This document shows positions 33,861-42,936 of a stretch of DNA of 64,000 nucleotides, in pieces. This DNA is from Aquipseudomonas alcaligenes NBRC 14159. Lineage in GTDB: Bacteria; Pseudomonadota; Gammaproteobacteria; Pseudomonadales; Pseudomonadaceae. Position 1 is the first letter of the stretch. Each line of letters begins with the position of its first letter. The notes under the pieces are model-generated. The model worked only from the letters and a program-made list of their open reading frames with translations. It was not told the origin of the DNA and did not search any database. The stretch is from positions 124,001 to 188,000 of the forward strand of contig NZ_BATI01000003.1 in assembly GCF_000467105.1 (NCBI RefSeq), in the 5' to 3' direction. Both the position numbers and the translations under genes were made by a program.

Positions 33861-34661
33861 TTACAGGGCCCAGCGCAATTGCGTGGGCAGGGGTGAAACG
33901 GGTTCGGGCTGCGGCGGCAGTTCGGGCAGCGCCAGCACCCGGTTGAGCACTTCGGCCTCCAGCGCGGCCAGGCGCGCCGAGCCGCGCTGACGCGGGCGTG
34001 GCAGGTCGACGGCCAGGTCGAGACCGATCTCGCCCTCCTCGATCAGGATCACCCGGTCGGCGACCGCCACCGCCTCGGCCACGTCGTGGGTCACCAGCAA
34101 TACGGTGAAGCCGTGCTGCTGCCACAGGCGCTCGATCAGCTGCTGCATCTCGATGCGGGTCAGCGCATCCAGCGCGCCCAGCGGCTCGTCGAGCAGCAGC
34201 AGGCGCGGCTGATGGATCAGCGCGCGGGCCAGCGCCACGCGCTGCTTCTGCCCACCGGACAAGGCCGCCGGCCATTCCTGGGCGCGGTCGGCCAGGCCGA
34301 CGGCGGCCAGTGCCTCGCGGGCTTTGGGCTGCCAGTCACCGGACAAGCCGAGGCCGACGTTGTCGATCACCCGCTTCCACGGCAGCAGGCGGGCGTCCTG
34401 GAACATCAGCCGGGTATCCTCGCGGGCGGAGGCCAGCGGGCCGTTGCCGGCCAGCAACTGGCCGACGCTGGGCTGATCGAGGCCCGCCAGCAGGCGCAGC
34501 AGGGTGCTCTTGCCGCAACCGCTGCGACCGACCACGGCGACGAACTGGCCGGCCGGGATGTGCAGATCGATGCCCTGCAGTACCTCGCGCTCACCGAACG
34601 CCTTGCGGATGCCTTCCACCGCCAGGGGAATGCCCTGGCGGATGCTGTGCAGGGCGGTCAT
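33861..34661 (-). CDS. ssuB: Aliphatic sulfonate ABC transporter ATP-binding protein SsuB
   Basis: 266 residues. Walker [11 protein letters not shown]-loop [13 protein letters not shown] (the nitrate/sulfonate/taurine type), signature [15 protein letters not shown], Walker [14 protein letters not shown]-loop VTHDVAEAV. Its ATG overlaps the ssuC stop by 4 bases. The C-terminal ~40 residues are an extension rich in Pro and Leu. It energises SsuC. Confidence 0.95.
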   Translation of the reverse strand: MTALHSIRQGIPLAVEGIRKAFGEREVLQGIDLHIPAGQFVAVVGRSGCGKSTLLRLLAGLDQPSVGQLLAGNGPLASAREDTRLMFQDARLLPWKRVIDNVGLGLSGDWQPKAREALAAVGLADRAQEWPAALSGGQKQRVALARALIHQPRLLLLDEPLGALDALTRIEMQQLIERLWQQHGFTVLLVTHDVAEAVAVADRVILIEEGEIGLDLAVDLPRPRQRGSARLAALEAEVLNRVLALPELPPQPEPVSPLPTQLRWAL

Positions 34662-35452
34662 CGCGCACCTGCCTTGGCCTGGTAGGCCGGGTGCCAGCGC
34701 AGCCAGGTGCGCTCGAGCAGACGGGCGGCCAGATCGGCCAGTTTGCCCAGCACCGCATAGAGCAGGATGGCCAGCACCACCACGTCGGTCTGCAGGAACT
34801 CGCGGGCGTTCATCGCCAGGTAGCCGATGCCGGCGCTGGCGGAAATGGTCTCGGCGACGATCAGGGTCAGCCACATGAAACCGAGGGCGAAGCGCACGCC
34901 GACCAGGATCGACGGCAGCGCGCCGGGCAGGATCACCTGCCAGAACAGGGCGAAGCCTTTCAGGCCGTAGCTGCGCGCCATTTCCACCAGCGCCGGATCG
35001 ACGTTGCGGATGCCGTGGTAGGTGTTGAGGTAGATGGGGAACAGGGTGCCGAGGGCGACCAGGAAGATCTTCGCCGCCTCGTCGATACCGAACCACAGGA
35101 TCACCAGCGGGATCAGCGCCAGGTGCGGCACGTTGCGGATCATCTGCACCGAGCTGTCGAGGAAACGCTCGCCCCAGTTGGACAGGCCGGTGATAAAGCC
35201 GAGCAGCAGGCCCAGGCCGCCGCCGATGGCGAAACCGATGGCGGCGCGCTGACCACTGATGGCCAGGTGGGTCCAGATCTCGCCGCTTTCCAGCAACGCC
35301 CAGCCGGCCGCGATGACCGCACTCGGCGCCGGCAGGATGCGGGTGGACAGCCAGCCGGCCACCACCGCGCCCTGCCAGATCGCCAGCAGGGCCACGGGCA
35401 GCGCCCAGGGCGCCAGGCGGCGGCCGATGTTGTGTAGCTTGTGCGTCGACAT
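34658..35452 (-). CDS. ssuC: Aliphatic sulfonate ABC transporter permease SsuC
   Basis: A 264-residue permease of the SsuC/TauC family with about six helices and the EAA loop [30 protein letters not shown] 35452 is preferred over TTG 35458 because AAGGAG then has an 8-base spacing. The gap to ssuD (160 bases) is filled by a palindromic repeat. Confidence 0.95.
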   Translation of the reverse strand: MSTHKLHNIGRRLAPWALPVALLAIWQGAVVAGWLSTRILPAPSAVIAAGWALLESGEIWTHLAISGQRAAIGFAIGGGLGLLLGFITGLSNWGERFLDSSVQMIRNVPHLALIPLVILWFGIDEAAKIFLVALGTLFPIYLNTYHGIRNVDPALVEMARSYGLKGFALFWQVILPGALPSILVGVRFALGFMWLTLIVAETISASAGIGYLAMNAREFLQTDVVVLAILLYAVLGKLADLAARLLERTWLRWHPAYQAKAGAR

Positions 35453-35486
35453 GCTCAACGCTCCTTAACTATGAGTGTGGACAACC

Positions 35487-35607
35487 ACCCTCTCCCCCAG
35501 CCCCTCTCCCGCGAGCGGGAGAGGGGAGCCAAGCCAGTGCCGGCGAACTGGCGGGCAGCGCAGATATGCTCCCTCTCCCATTTATGGGAGAGGGCTGGGG
35601 AGAGGGT
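35487..35607. repeat. CCCTCTCCC palindromic repeat, copy B (ssuD-ssuC gap)
   Basis: A 121-base element whose ends, ACCCTCTCCCCCAGCCCCTC and GAGGGCTGGGGAGAGGGT, are inverted copies. Each end carries its own hairpin (CCCTCTCCC-N6-GGGAGAGGG). It fills nearly all of the ssuD-ssuC gap and ends 6 bases before the ssuD stop. Confidence 0.85.
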
Positions 35608-35612
35608 GCCTT

Positions 35613-36761
35613 TCAACTCGCCGCAGCCGCCTTGGGCAGAATGTCGCTGGAGATCATTTCGCCGAACGGGCTGACGTAGCCGCGCGACGCCGGGCGTTCC
35701 GGCTGGGCGATGTCCAGGTGCGGGAACAGCAGCTCGGCGACCCGATACGACTCCTCCAGGTGCGGGTAGCCGGAGAAGATGAAGGTGTCGATGCCAAGGT
35801 CGGCGTACTCCTTCACCCGCGCGGCCACGGTCGGGCCGTCGCCGACCAGCGCGGTGCCGGCGCCGCCACGCACCAGGCCGACTCCGGCCCAGAGGTTGGG
35901 GCTGACTTCCAGGTTGTCCTTCTTGCCGCCGTGCAGGGCGGCCATGCGCTGCTGGCCCACCGAGTCGAAACGCGCCAGGGAAGCCTGGGCACGGTCGATG
36001 GTGTCCTGATCCAGGTGACTGATCAGACGGTCGGCGGCGGCCCAGGCTTCCTCGTTGGTTTCGCGCACGATCACGTGCAGGCGGATGCCGAAGCGCACCT
36101 CGCGGCCCTGGGCCGCGGCTTTCGCGCGGACCTGGGCGATCTTCTCGGCCACCGCGGCCGGCGGCTCGCCCCAGGTCAGGTACAGCTCGACCTGCTCGGC
36201 GGCGAGGTCTTGGGCGGCCTCGGAGGAGCCACCGAAGTACAGCGGCGGGCGCGGCTGCTGGAGCGGCGGGTAGAGCAGCTTGGCGCCCTGCACCTGGATG
36301 TGCTTGCCGGCGTAGTCGACCGTCTCGCCCTCCAGCACGCGGTGCCAGATGCGGGTGAACTCGACGGAGGCCTCGTAGCGCTCCTCGTGGGACAGGTGCA
36401 GACCATCGCCGGCCAGCTCGTCCGGGTCGCCGCCGGTGACCAGGTTGAACAACGCGCGGCCGCCCGACAGACGATCCAGGGTCGCCGCCTGGCGCGCGGC
36501 CACGGTGGGCGAGATGATCCCAGGGCGCAGGGCGACCAGGAACTTCAGGTTCTGCGTCACCGGGATCAGCGAGGCGGCCACCAGCCAGGAGTCCTCGCAG
36601 GAACGCCCGGTGGGGATCAGCACGCCACCGAAGCCGAGGCGGTCGGCGGCCTGGGCGATCTGGGTGAGGTAGCCGTGGTCGACGGCGCGCGCGCCTTCGG
36701 CGGTGCCGAGGTACTTGCCGTCGCCGTGGGTGGGGAGGAACCAGAAAATATTCAGGCTCAT
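35613..36761 (-). CDS. ssuD: FMNH2-dependent alkanesulfonate monooxygenase SsuD
   Basis: A 382-residue bacterial-luciferase-fold enzyme that cleaves C1-C14 alkanesulfonates to aldehyde and sulfite with FMNH2 and O2. Conserved elements include [19 protein letters not shown], the [10 protein letters not shown] loop with the active-site-region Cys, and [15 protein letters not shown] for the flavin phosphate; the ~380-residue length matches. The reduced flavin comes from SsuE in the same cluster. ATG 36761 follows AAGGAG. Confidence 0.96.
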   Translation of the reverse strand: MSLNIFWFLPTHGDGKYLGTAEGARAVDHGYLTQIAQAADRLGFGGVLIPTGRSCEDSWLVAASLIPVTQNLKFLVALRPGIISPTVAARQAATLDRLSGGRALFNLVTGGDPDELAGDGLHLSHEERYEASVEFTRIWHRVLEGETVDYAGKHIQVQGAKLLYPPLQQPRPPLYFGGSSEAAQDLAAEQVELYLTWGEPPAAVAEKIAQVRAKAAAQGREVRFGIRLHVIVRETNEEAWAAADRLISHLDQDTIDRAQASLARFDSVGQQRMAALHGGKKDNLEVSPNLWAGVGLVRGGAGTALVGDGPTVAARVKEYADLGIDTFIFSGYPHLEESYRVAELLFPHLDIAQPERPASRGYVSPFGEMISSDILPKAAAAS

Positions 36762-36782
36762 GGAGTGGTCTCCTTGGTTTAC

Positions 36783-36887
36783 TCCCCTCTCCCATTGGGA
36801 GAGGGGCGGGGGTGAGGGGAGAGAGCGCAGCGGTATGCCGACACCCTCATCCGGCGCTGCGCGCCACCTTCTCCCGAGGGGAGAAGG
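36783..36887. repeat. Composite palindromic repeat, copy C (ssuA-ssuD gap)
   Basis: The left part is CCCCTCTCCC-AT-TGGGAGAGGGG; the right part is a different unit, CCCTCATCCGGCGCTGCG, ending CTTCTCCCGAGGGGAGAAGG, itself palindromic. It fills the 132-base gap between ssuD start and ssuA stop. Confidence 0.8.
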
Positions 36888-36893
36888 AAAAAC

Positions 36894-37874
36894 CTACTGC
36901 TGGGCCACCTTGGCCGAGGCCGGCGGTCCATCTGGCCGAGTCCAGATCACGTCCTTGATGGTCAGGCGCTTGGGAATCAGCTTGAGGTCGCTGAAGGTGT
37001 CGGCGATCTGCTGCTGCGCCTCGACCACATCCGGGCTGATGAACTGCGCACCGTAGGCCTGGCGCTCGACCGCCGTGCGGGTGATTTCCGGGACCAGGCC
37101 CAGCAGCGGCGCGACCTGCTGGGTCGCCTCGGCGCTGTTCTGGCGAATCCAGCCACCGACCGAGCGAATCTCCTCGACCAGCACGCTGACCACTTCCGGG
37201 TGCTTCTCGGCGTAGGGCCTGGCGGCCAGGTAGAACTGGTGGTTGGCCACCAGGCCTTCGCCGTTGCGCAGGGTACGCGCCTGCAGCTGATGCTCGGCGG
37301 CGGCCTGGAAGGGGTCCCAGATCACCCAGGCATCAACGCTGCCACGCTCGAAGGCGGCGCGCGCATCGGCCGGCGGCAGGTACACGGGCTGGATGTCGCT
37401 GTACTTCAGGCCGGCGTCTTCCAGAGCGCGCACCAGCAGGTAATGCACGTTGGAGCCCTTGTTCAGGGCGATCTTCTTGCCCTTCAGCTCGCTCACCGAC
37501 TTCAGCGACGAGTCCTTGGGCACCAGAATCGCCTCGCTGGTCGGCGCCGGCGGCTCATGCGCCACGTACAGCAGGTCGGCACCGGCGGCCTGGGCGAAGA
37601 TCGGCGGCGCTTCGCCGGTGGTGCCGAAGTCGATCGAGCCGACGTTCAGCCCCTCGAGCAGCTGCGGGCCGCCGGGAAATTCGGTCCACTGCACCTCGAT
37701 GCCCTGCTCGGCCAGGCGCTTCTCCAGCGAGCCCTTGGCCTTGAGCAGCACCAGGGTGCCGTACTTCTGATAGCCGATCCGCAGGGTCTCGGCCTGAGCT
37801 TGAGTTATGGCGCCGAAAGAAATGGCCGCGGCAAACAGGGCGACCAGGCTCCGACGCAAAGTGATAGTGCGCAT
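36894..37874 (-). CDS. ssuA: Aliphatic sulfonate-binding periplasmic protein SsuA
   Basis: 326 residues: signal peptide (MRTITLRRSLVALFAAAISFGAITQAQA, cut after AQA), then the SsuA fold with LRIGYQKYGTLVLLKAKG and GSIDFGTTGEAPPIFAQAAG, and DLKGKKIALNKGSNVHYLL in lobe 2. It delivers sulfonates to SsuBC. It lies 104 bases from ssuE; that gap contains a hairpin directly after the ssuE stop. Confidence 0.95.
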   Translation of the reverse strand: MRTITLRRSLVALFAAAISFGAITQAQAETLRIGYQKYGTLVLLKAKGSLEKRLAEQGIEVQWTEFPGGPQLLEGLNVGSIDFGTTGEAPPIFAQAAGADLLYVAHEPPAPTSEAILVPKDSSLKSVSELKGKKIALNKGSNVHYLLVRALEDAGLKYSDIQPVYLPPADARAAFERGSVDAWVIWDPFQAAAEHQLQARTLRNGEGLVANHQFYLAARPYAEKHPEVVSVLVEEIRSVGGWIRQNSAEATQQVAPLLGLVPEITRTAVERQAYGAQFISPDVVEAQQQIADTFSDLKLIPKRLTIKDVIWTRPDGPPASAKVAQQ

Positions 37875-37956
37875 GGCGCTCTCCTTTGCAATTCGTGATT
37901 TGGGTGTCGACCTGCTCGCCCGTTGGCGGGTGAGTAAGGAAGGGCGTTGCGTGTTT

Positions 37957-37973
37957 CGCGGGTTTCACCCGCG
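37957..37973 (-). promoter_or_regulatory. Hairpin after ssuE
   Basis: CGCGGGT-TTC-ACCCGCG, perfect 7-bp stem, 5 bases after the ssuE stop and without a U-tract. It resembles the right arm of the repeat in front of cysT. It may mark an mRNA end or processing point between ssuE and ssuA. Confidence 0.5.
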
Positions 37974-37978
37974 TCGGT

Positions 37979-38572
37979 TCAGATACTCCAGCGGGCGTTC
38001 ACCAGCCGGTCGTTCAACAGCTGCGGGTCGATCGGCCGGGGCCGCCGCGCCAGGGCGGCGAGCAGCTGGTCCAGCGACTCGTCGAGACGCTCGCGCAGTT
38101 CGTCGTCGATGCGCGCGGGGAGGTCCCCTTCCGCATAGGCGATCTGCTTGTCCACGGCGAACAGGCCGGGGAGCATTTCCTGCGCCTTGAGCGCGGCCAG
38201 CACTGGCTTCAGCGCGTAGTCCACGGCCAGCAGGTGGGCCGGGCTGCCGCCGCTGGCCAGCGGCAACACCGCCTTGTGCGCCAGGGCGCGCTCCGGCAGC
38301 AGGTCGAGCAGTACCTTCAGCGCACCGGTGAACGACGCCTTGTACACCGGCGTCGCCACCACCAGGCCGTCGGCGCTGGCCACCGCTGCCTGCAGCTGCT
38401 GCACGGCGGGGCTGGCGAAGTCGGCGTGCAGCAGGGCCTCGGCCGGGAAATCACGCACGCGCAGCAGGCTGACCTCCAGACCGTGACCTTGCAGGTGCTG
38501 GCGGGCGTACTCCAGCAGCAGCTCGGTGCGCGAGCGCGCCGAGGGGCTGCCGGACAACAGAACCACGTGCAT
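37979..38572 (-). CDS. ssuE: NAD(P)H-dependent FMN reductase SsuE
   Basis: A 197-residue flavodoxin-fold reductase. The phosphate-binding loop is [12 protein letters not shown], and [25 protein letters not shown] is the conserved dimer/FMN segment with the YKAS-type pi-helix region. It supplies FMNH2 to SsuD. It starts 9 bases after lsfA, so the two are translated from one message; a GAGGAG site precedes the ATG. Confidence 0.94.
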   Translation of the reverse strand: MHVVLLSGSPSARSRTELLLEYARQHLQGHGLEVSLLRVRDFPAEALLHADFASPAVQQLQAAVASADGLVVATPVYKASFTGALKVLLDLLPERALAHKAVLPLASGGSPAHLLAVDYALKPVLAALKAQEMLPGLFAVDKQIAYAEGDLPARIDDELRERLDESLDQLLAALARRPRPIDPQLLNDRLVNARWSI

Positions 38573-38581
38573 GGCGGCTCC

Positions 38582-39220
<639 letters not shown>

Positions 39221-39275
39221 GGTGTTGCTCCTTGGCGGTTCGTTGCGTGGGGCTCACTATGCTCAGGAACGAAAT

Positions 39276-39310
39276 GGAATAAAAAGAATAAATAACGATT
39301 TATTTATTCC
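39276..39310 (-). promoter_or_regulatory. Nested AT-rich palindromes upstream of lsfA
   Basis: GGAATAA (39276-39282) and TTATTCC (39304-39310) flank a second inverted repeat AATAAAT-AACG-ATTTATT (39287-39304). The GGAATAA/TTATTCC pair recurs upstream of the hydrolase gene at 53996-54021. Candidate sulfur-regulator (CysB-type) site for lsfA-ssu; identity inferred. Confidence 0.5.
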
Positions 39311-39358
39311 ATAAAGAGATATGAGAATTCCAGCCAAAAGGCATAAGCATCTAATCAA

Positions 39359-39394
39359 TTATTCTTTCAAAGAATAAAAATCCGCTTCTATAGT
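39359..39394 (+). promoter_or_regulatory. Palindrome and promoter of sbp
   Basis: A perfect 19-base palindrome TTATTCTTT-C-AAAGAATAA (39359-39377) overlaps a -35-like TTTCAA (39365-39370); TATAGT (39389-39394) follows at 18 bases as the -10. The regulator would therefore bind on top of the promoter, 30 bases before the start codon. Confidence 0.55.
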
Positions 39395-39425
39395 CGGCGT
39401 CGTTATCCGAATCCAAGGACGTCCG

Positions 39426-40421
39426 ATGAAACGCCTACTGCCCCTCTCCCTGCTGGCCGCCGGCTTCGCCCTGGCCACTTCCGCCCAGGCGGCGACCCTG
39501 CTCAACGTCTCCTACGACGTGATGCGCGACTTCTACAAGGACTACAACGCCGCCTTCCAGAAGCACTGGCAGGCCGAAGGCGGCCAACCGCTGCAGATCC
39601 AGATGTCCCACGGCGGTTCGAGCAAGCAGGCACGGGCGGTGATCGACGGCCTGGCCGCCGATGTGATCACCATGAACATGGCCACCGACATCAACGCCCT
39701 CGCCGACCACGGTGGCCTGGTGCCGCAGGACTGGGCCGCGCGCCTGCCGGACAACAGCGCGCCCTTCACCTCCGCCACCGTGTTCATCGTGCGCAAGGGC
39801 AACCCCAAGGGCCTGCAGGACTGGCCGGACCTGCTCAAGGACGGCGTGCAGGTGGTGGTTCCCAACCCCAAGACCTCGGGCAACGGTCGCTACACCTACC
39901 TCTCCGCCTGGGGCTACGTGCTGCAGAACGGCGGTGACGAGGGCAAGGCCCGCGACTTCGTCGGCAAGCTGTTCAAGCAGGCGCCGGTGCTGGACACCGG
40001 CGGCCGCGCCGCCACCACCACCTTCATCCAGAACCAGATCGGCGACGTGCTGGTGACCTTCGAGAACGAGGCCGAGATGATCGCCCGCGAGTTCGGCCGC
40101 GGCAGCTTCGAAGTGATCTATCCGACTGTTTCCGCCGAAGCCGAGCCGCCGGTGGCAGTGGTCGACAGGGTGGTGGACAAGAAGGGCACCCGCGCCGAGG
40201 CCGAGGCCTACCTGAAGTATCTGTGGTCGGAGGAAGGCCAGCGCATCGCCGCCAACAACTACCTGCGGCCGCGCAACGAGAAGGTCCTCGCCGAATTCGC
40301 CGACCGCTTCCCCAAGGTCACCTTCTTCAACGTGAACCAGACCTTCGGCGACTGGCCGAGCATCCAGAAGACCCACTTCAACGATGGCGGCGTGTTCGAC
40401 CAGATCTACACCGCGCAATGA
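39426..40421 (+). CDS. sbp: Sulfate-binding periplasmic protein (first copy)
   Basis: 331 residues: signal peptide MKRLLPLSLLAAGFALATSAQA, then [38 protein letters not shown] (sulfate contacts) and NQIGDVLVTFENEAEM, all typical of Sbp/CysP. It has no adjacent permease genes; the CysTWA transporter and a second Sbp lie at 55.5-59.4 kb and presumably accept both. The two copies are clearly paralogous but diverged (for example ADVITMNMATDI versus [12 protein letters not shown]). Confidence 0.94.
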   Translation: MKRLLPLSLLAAGFALATSAQAATLLNVSYDVMRDFYKDYNAAFQKHWQAEGGQPLQIQMSHGGSSKQARAVIDGLAADVITMNMATDINALADHGGLVPQDWAARLPDNSAPFTSATVFIVRKGNPKGLQDWPDLLKDGVQVVVPNPKTSGNGRYTYLSAWGYVLQNGGDEGKARDFVGKLFKQAPVLDTGGRAATTTFIQNQIGDVLVTFENEAEMIAREFGRGSFEVIYPTVSAEAEPPVAVVDRVVDKKGTRAEAEAYLKYLWSEEGQRIAANNYLRPRNEKVLAEFADRFPKVTFFNVNQTFGDWPSIQKTHFNDGGVFDQIYTAQ

Positions 40422-40428
40422 CCGCGCC

Positions 40429-40452
40429 CCCCTCTCCCAGGGGGAGAGGGGA
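40429..40452. repeat. CCCTCTCCC palindrome, copy D (single hairpin)
   Basis: A lone hairpin CCCCTCTCCC-AG-GGGGAGAGGGG seven bases after the sbp stop; it could also serve as the end of the sbp message. Only one of the two hairpins of copies A, B and E is present. Confidence 0.75.
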
Positions 40453-40650
40453 CTCTCACCCCGTCCGCCGCTGCATTCATGCCACCACCGGCTCGGAGCG
40501 TTTCAGGCCCATCAGCTCCAGCTCGATGAACAGCAGCACCAGCAGCGCCTGGCCGATGACGAAGATGTGGCCGAGCTGGCGCTGGAGACCTTCTTCCCGG
40601 CCGACGAGGCCAGCGCCGCGTATCTGCGCCAGCTGGCGCAGGGCTGACGG
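40453..40650. other. Gene-remnant region downstream of sbp
   Basis: On the minus strand the frame ending at 40477 reads as a membrane-protein C-terminus (GHIFVIGQALLVLLFIELE, then LMGLKRSEPVVA, stop). On the plus strand the frame ending at 40647 reads VAELALETFFPADEASAAYL plus RQLAQG, stop, which looks like the end of a soluble protein. Neither has a start or upstream part nearby, so two unrelated gene ends appear fused near 40560. Confidence 0.4.
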
Positions 40651-40710
40651 CTTGCAGGATGGCGAATCTGCCCCCATCTTGAGCAGCCCATCAGGAAAAC
40701 GGACTGCACC

Positions 40711-41331
40711 ATGCTCGAACTCGTCTCGGTCATCACCATCACCCTGCTCGCGGTGATCAGCCCCGGCGCCGACTTCGCCATGGTCAGCCGCAACAGCATG
40801 TTCCTCTCGCGCCGCGCCGGCCTGCTCACGGCGCTGGGCATCAGCCTCGGCGTGCTGGTGCACGTGACCTACTCGATGCTCGGCATCGGCCTGCTGATCT
40901 CGCAGTCGATCCTGCTGTTCAACCTGGTCAAGTTCGCCGGCGCCGCCTACCTGATCTGGCTCGGCATCGGCATGCTGCGCAGCCGCAAGCTCGATCCGCA
41001 GCAGGTAGTCGCCGCACCGCAATTGAGTGACTGGCAGGCGCTGCGCGTGGGCTTCCTGACCAACGCGCTGAACCCCAAGACCACGCTGTTCGTGGTCGCT
41101 CTGTTCACCCAGGTGATCAGCCCGGACACCGCCACCCTGACCCAGCTCGGCTACGGCCTGTTCATGTCCGCCGCCCACCTGTTCTGGTTCGCTCTGGTGG
41201 CCTACGGCCTGTCCTCGGAAGCGGCACGCGGCTTCGTCGCCCGCAGCCGGCACCTGATCGAGCGCGCCATCGGCGGTGTGCTGGTCGCCCTGGGGTTGGG
41301 CCTGGCAGCCTCGTCGTTGCAGCGCAGCTAA
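40711..41331 (+). CDS. LysE/RhtB family amino-acid exporter
   Basis: A 206-residue inner-membrane protein with six predicted helices; the family signature near the N-terminus is AVISPGADFAMVSRNSMFLSR, and NALNPKTTLFVVALF is the second conserved segment. Substrates of the family include lysine, threonine, homoserine and cysteine/O-acetylserine. The location among sulfur genes makes a cysteine-related substrate conceivable, but nothing in the sequence proves it. Confidence 0.9.
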   Translation: MLELVSVITITLLAVISPGADFAMVSRNSMFLSRRAGLLTALGISLGVLVHVTYSMLGIGLLISQSILLFNLVKFAGAAYLIWLGIGMLRSRKLDPQQVVAAPQLSDWQALRVGFLTNALNPKTTLFVVALFTQVISPDTATLTQLGYGLFMSAAHLFWFALVAYGLSSEAARGFVARSRHLIERAIGGVLVALGLGLAASSLQRS

Positions 41332-41354
41332 AAAAACCGGGCCATAGGGCCCGG
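41330..41354 (-). terminator. Terminator of the second sulfonate-type ABC operon
   Basis: CCGGGCC-ATAG-GGCCCGG (41337-41343, 41348-41354) with an A7 run on its left that becomes U7 on the minus strand, 24 bases after the ATPase gene stop. It also lies right at the end of the convergent exporter gene. Confidence 0.88.
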
Positions 41355-41378
41355 AAATGCTTCCACCTTGAGGATCGT

Positions 41379-42098
41379 TTACAGCGTCAGCTCGGTCAGT
41401 GCCTCGCCGCGCAGGTAGGCCAGCTCCACCGCGCGGCGGTCGCGCGGGTGGGGCAGCGGCACGGCCAGTTCACGCTGGATGCGACTGGGGCTGCCGCCGA
41501 GGATCAACACCCGGTCGCTGAGATAGAAGGCCTCGTCGAGATCGTGGGTGACCAGCAGCAGGGCGATGCCATAGCGGTCCGCCAGGCCCACCACCAGGTC
41601 CTGCAGCTTCATGCGGGTGAAGGCGTCCACCGCACTGAACGGCTCATCCAGCAACAGCACCTGCGGACGCTGGTACAGGCCACGGGCGATGGCCACGCGC
41701 TGGGCCATGCCGCCGGAGAGCTGCTTGGGCAGCTTGCCGCCCTGGCCGGCCAGGCCGACATCCTCCAGCAGTTGCTCGATCCACTCGGCGTCGGCGCCAC
41801 GGCCATCGGCGAAGCCGACGTTCTGCGCCACGTTCAGCCAGGGCATCAGCCGTGGCTCCTGAAACACCACGCCGATACCCGTGCCACCACCGAAATCCAG
41901 CAACGGGTTATGCGCCAGACCGCCCGTGAAATCCTGGTCGAGGCCAGCGGCGATGCGCAGCAGGGTACTCTTGCCGCAGCCGCTGGGGCCGAGCAGGCTG
42001 ACGATCTCGCCCGGCGCCAGGCTCAGGTCGACGTCTTCCAGCACGCGCTGGCCGGCGAAGGCCTTGCGGATGCCGCGCAGTTCCAACAGTGCACTCAT
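41379..42098 (-). CDS. Sulfonate/sulfate-ester-type ABC transporter ATP-binding protein
   Basis: 239 residues, SsuB/TauB/AtsC class. Walker A GPSGCGKST, Q-loop VFQEPRLMPWLNVAQNV, signature LSGGMAQRVAIARGL, Walker B LLLLDEPFSAVD, H-loop VTHDLDEAF. It starts one base after the permease stop and ends the operon porin - binding protein - permease - ATPase. The order binding protein, permease, ATPase is that of atsRBC, the sulfate-ester transporter of pseudomonads, but the substrate is not fixed. Confidence 0.9.
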   Translation of the reverse strand: MSALLELRGIRKAFAGQRVLEDVDLSLAPGEIVSLLGPSGCGKSTLLRIAAGLDQDFTGGLAHNPLLDFGGGTGIGVVFQEPRLMPWLNVAQNVGFADGRGADAEWIEQLLEDVGLAGQGGKLPKQLSGGMAQRVAIARGLYQRPQVLLLDEPFSAVDAFTRMKLQDLVVGLADRYGIALLLVTHDLDEAFYLSDRVLILGGSPSRIQRELAVPLPHPRDRRAVELAYLRGEALTELTL

Positions 42099-42099
42099 C

Positions 42100-42930
42100 T
42101 CAGCCCTCCCCGCCGACGAAGCTGTCGCGCCAGTGCAGCGCGCGGGTTTCCAGCCGTTTGAGCAGGCCGTCGCTGAGCTTGCCGAGCACGGCCAGCAGGA
42201 GGATGGCGGCGATCACCAGGTCCGGTCGCGAAGTCTCGCGGCCGTCGCTGAGCAGGTAGCCAAGGCCCTGGGTGGCGGCGATCAGTTCGGCGGCGACGAG
42301 GAACATCCAGCTCAGGCTGAGTGCCCCGCGCAGGCCGGTGAACAGGCTTGGCAGCGCCGCCGGCAGGAGGATGCGCCGGGTCAGCTCGACGCCGGACAGG
42401 CGATGCAGGCGGCCGACCTCGACCAGCTTGCGGTCGACATTGCGGATGCCGGCGAGCAGCGCCAGGTACACCGGGAAGAAGGCACCGAGGGCGATCAGCA
42501 CCACCTTGGGCGTTTCGTCGATGCCCAGCCAGAGCAACAGCAGGGGCACCCAGGCCAGGCTGGGGATGGCGCGCAGGGCCTGGAAGGTCGGCTCCAGGTA
42601 GCTCTCGGCGCGGCGGCTGAGACCGACCCAGGCACCGATCAGCACGGCCAGCGCCGCGCCGATGGCGAAGCCGGCCGTGACCCGCGCCAGGCTGACGCCG
42701 ATATGCCCCCACAGCTCACCGCCGGCGGCCAGCCACCAGAGGGTCTGGCCGACCTGGCTGGGTGCCGGCAGCTGGTGCGCTGGTATCCAGTCCAGGCGTA
42801 CCAGCGCCTCCAGCAGCACCAGCACGGCCAGCGGCAGCACCAGTCCGCGCCAGTGGCCCAGCCATGGGCGCCGGACGATCAGCGCGGCGTCGCTGCCGAC
42901 GCGCGCGCCGAGCAGGCTACTCGCGGGCAT
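42100..42930 (-). CDS. Sulfonate/sulfate-ester-type ABC transporter permease
   Basis: 276 residues, SsuC/TauC/AtsB family, about six helices. The N-terminal cytosolic stretch is longer than in SsuC. The EAA loop is VEVGRLHRLSGVELTRRILLPAALPSL. It overlaps neither neighbour but is separated by 6 bases from the binding-protein stop and 1 base from the ATPase start, so the three are one unit. Confidence 0.9.
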   Translation of the reverse strand: MPASSLLGARVGSDAALIVRRPWLGHWRGLVLPLAVLVLLEALVRLDWIPAHQLPAPSQVGQTLWWLAAGGELWGHIGVSLARVTAGFAIGAALAVLIGAWVGLSRRAESYLEPTFQALRAIPSLAWVPLLLLWLGIDETPKVVLIALGAFFPVYLALLAGIRNVDRKLVEVGRLHRLSGVELTRRILLPAALPSLFTGLRGALSLSWMFLVAAELIAATQGLGYLLSDGRETSRPDLVIAAILLLAVLGKLSDGLLKRLETRALHWRDSFVGGEG

Positions 42931-42936
42931 GGCTCA

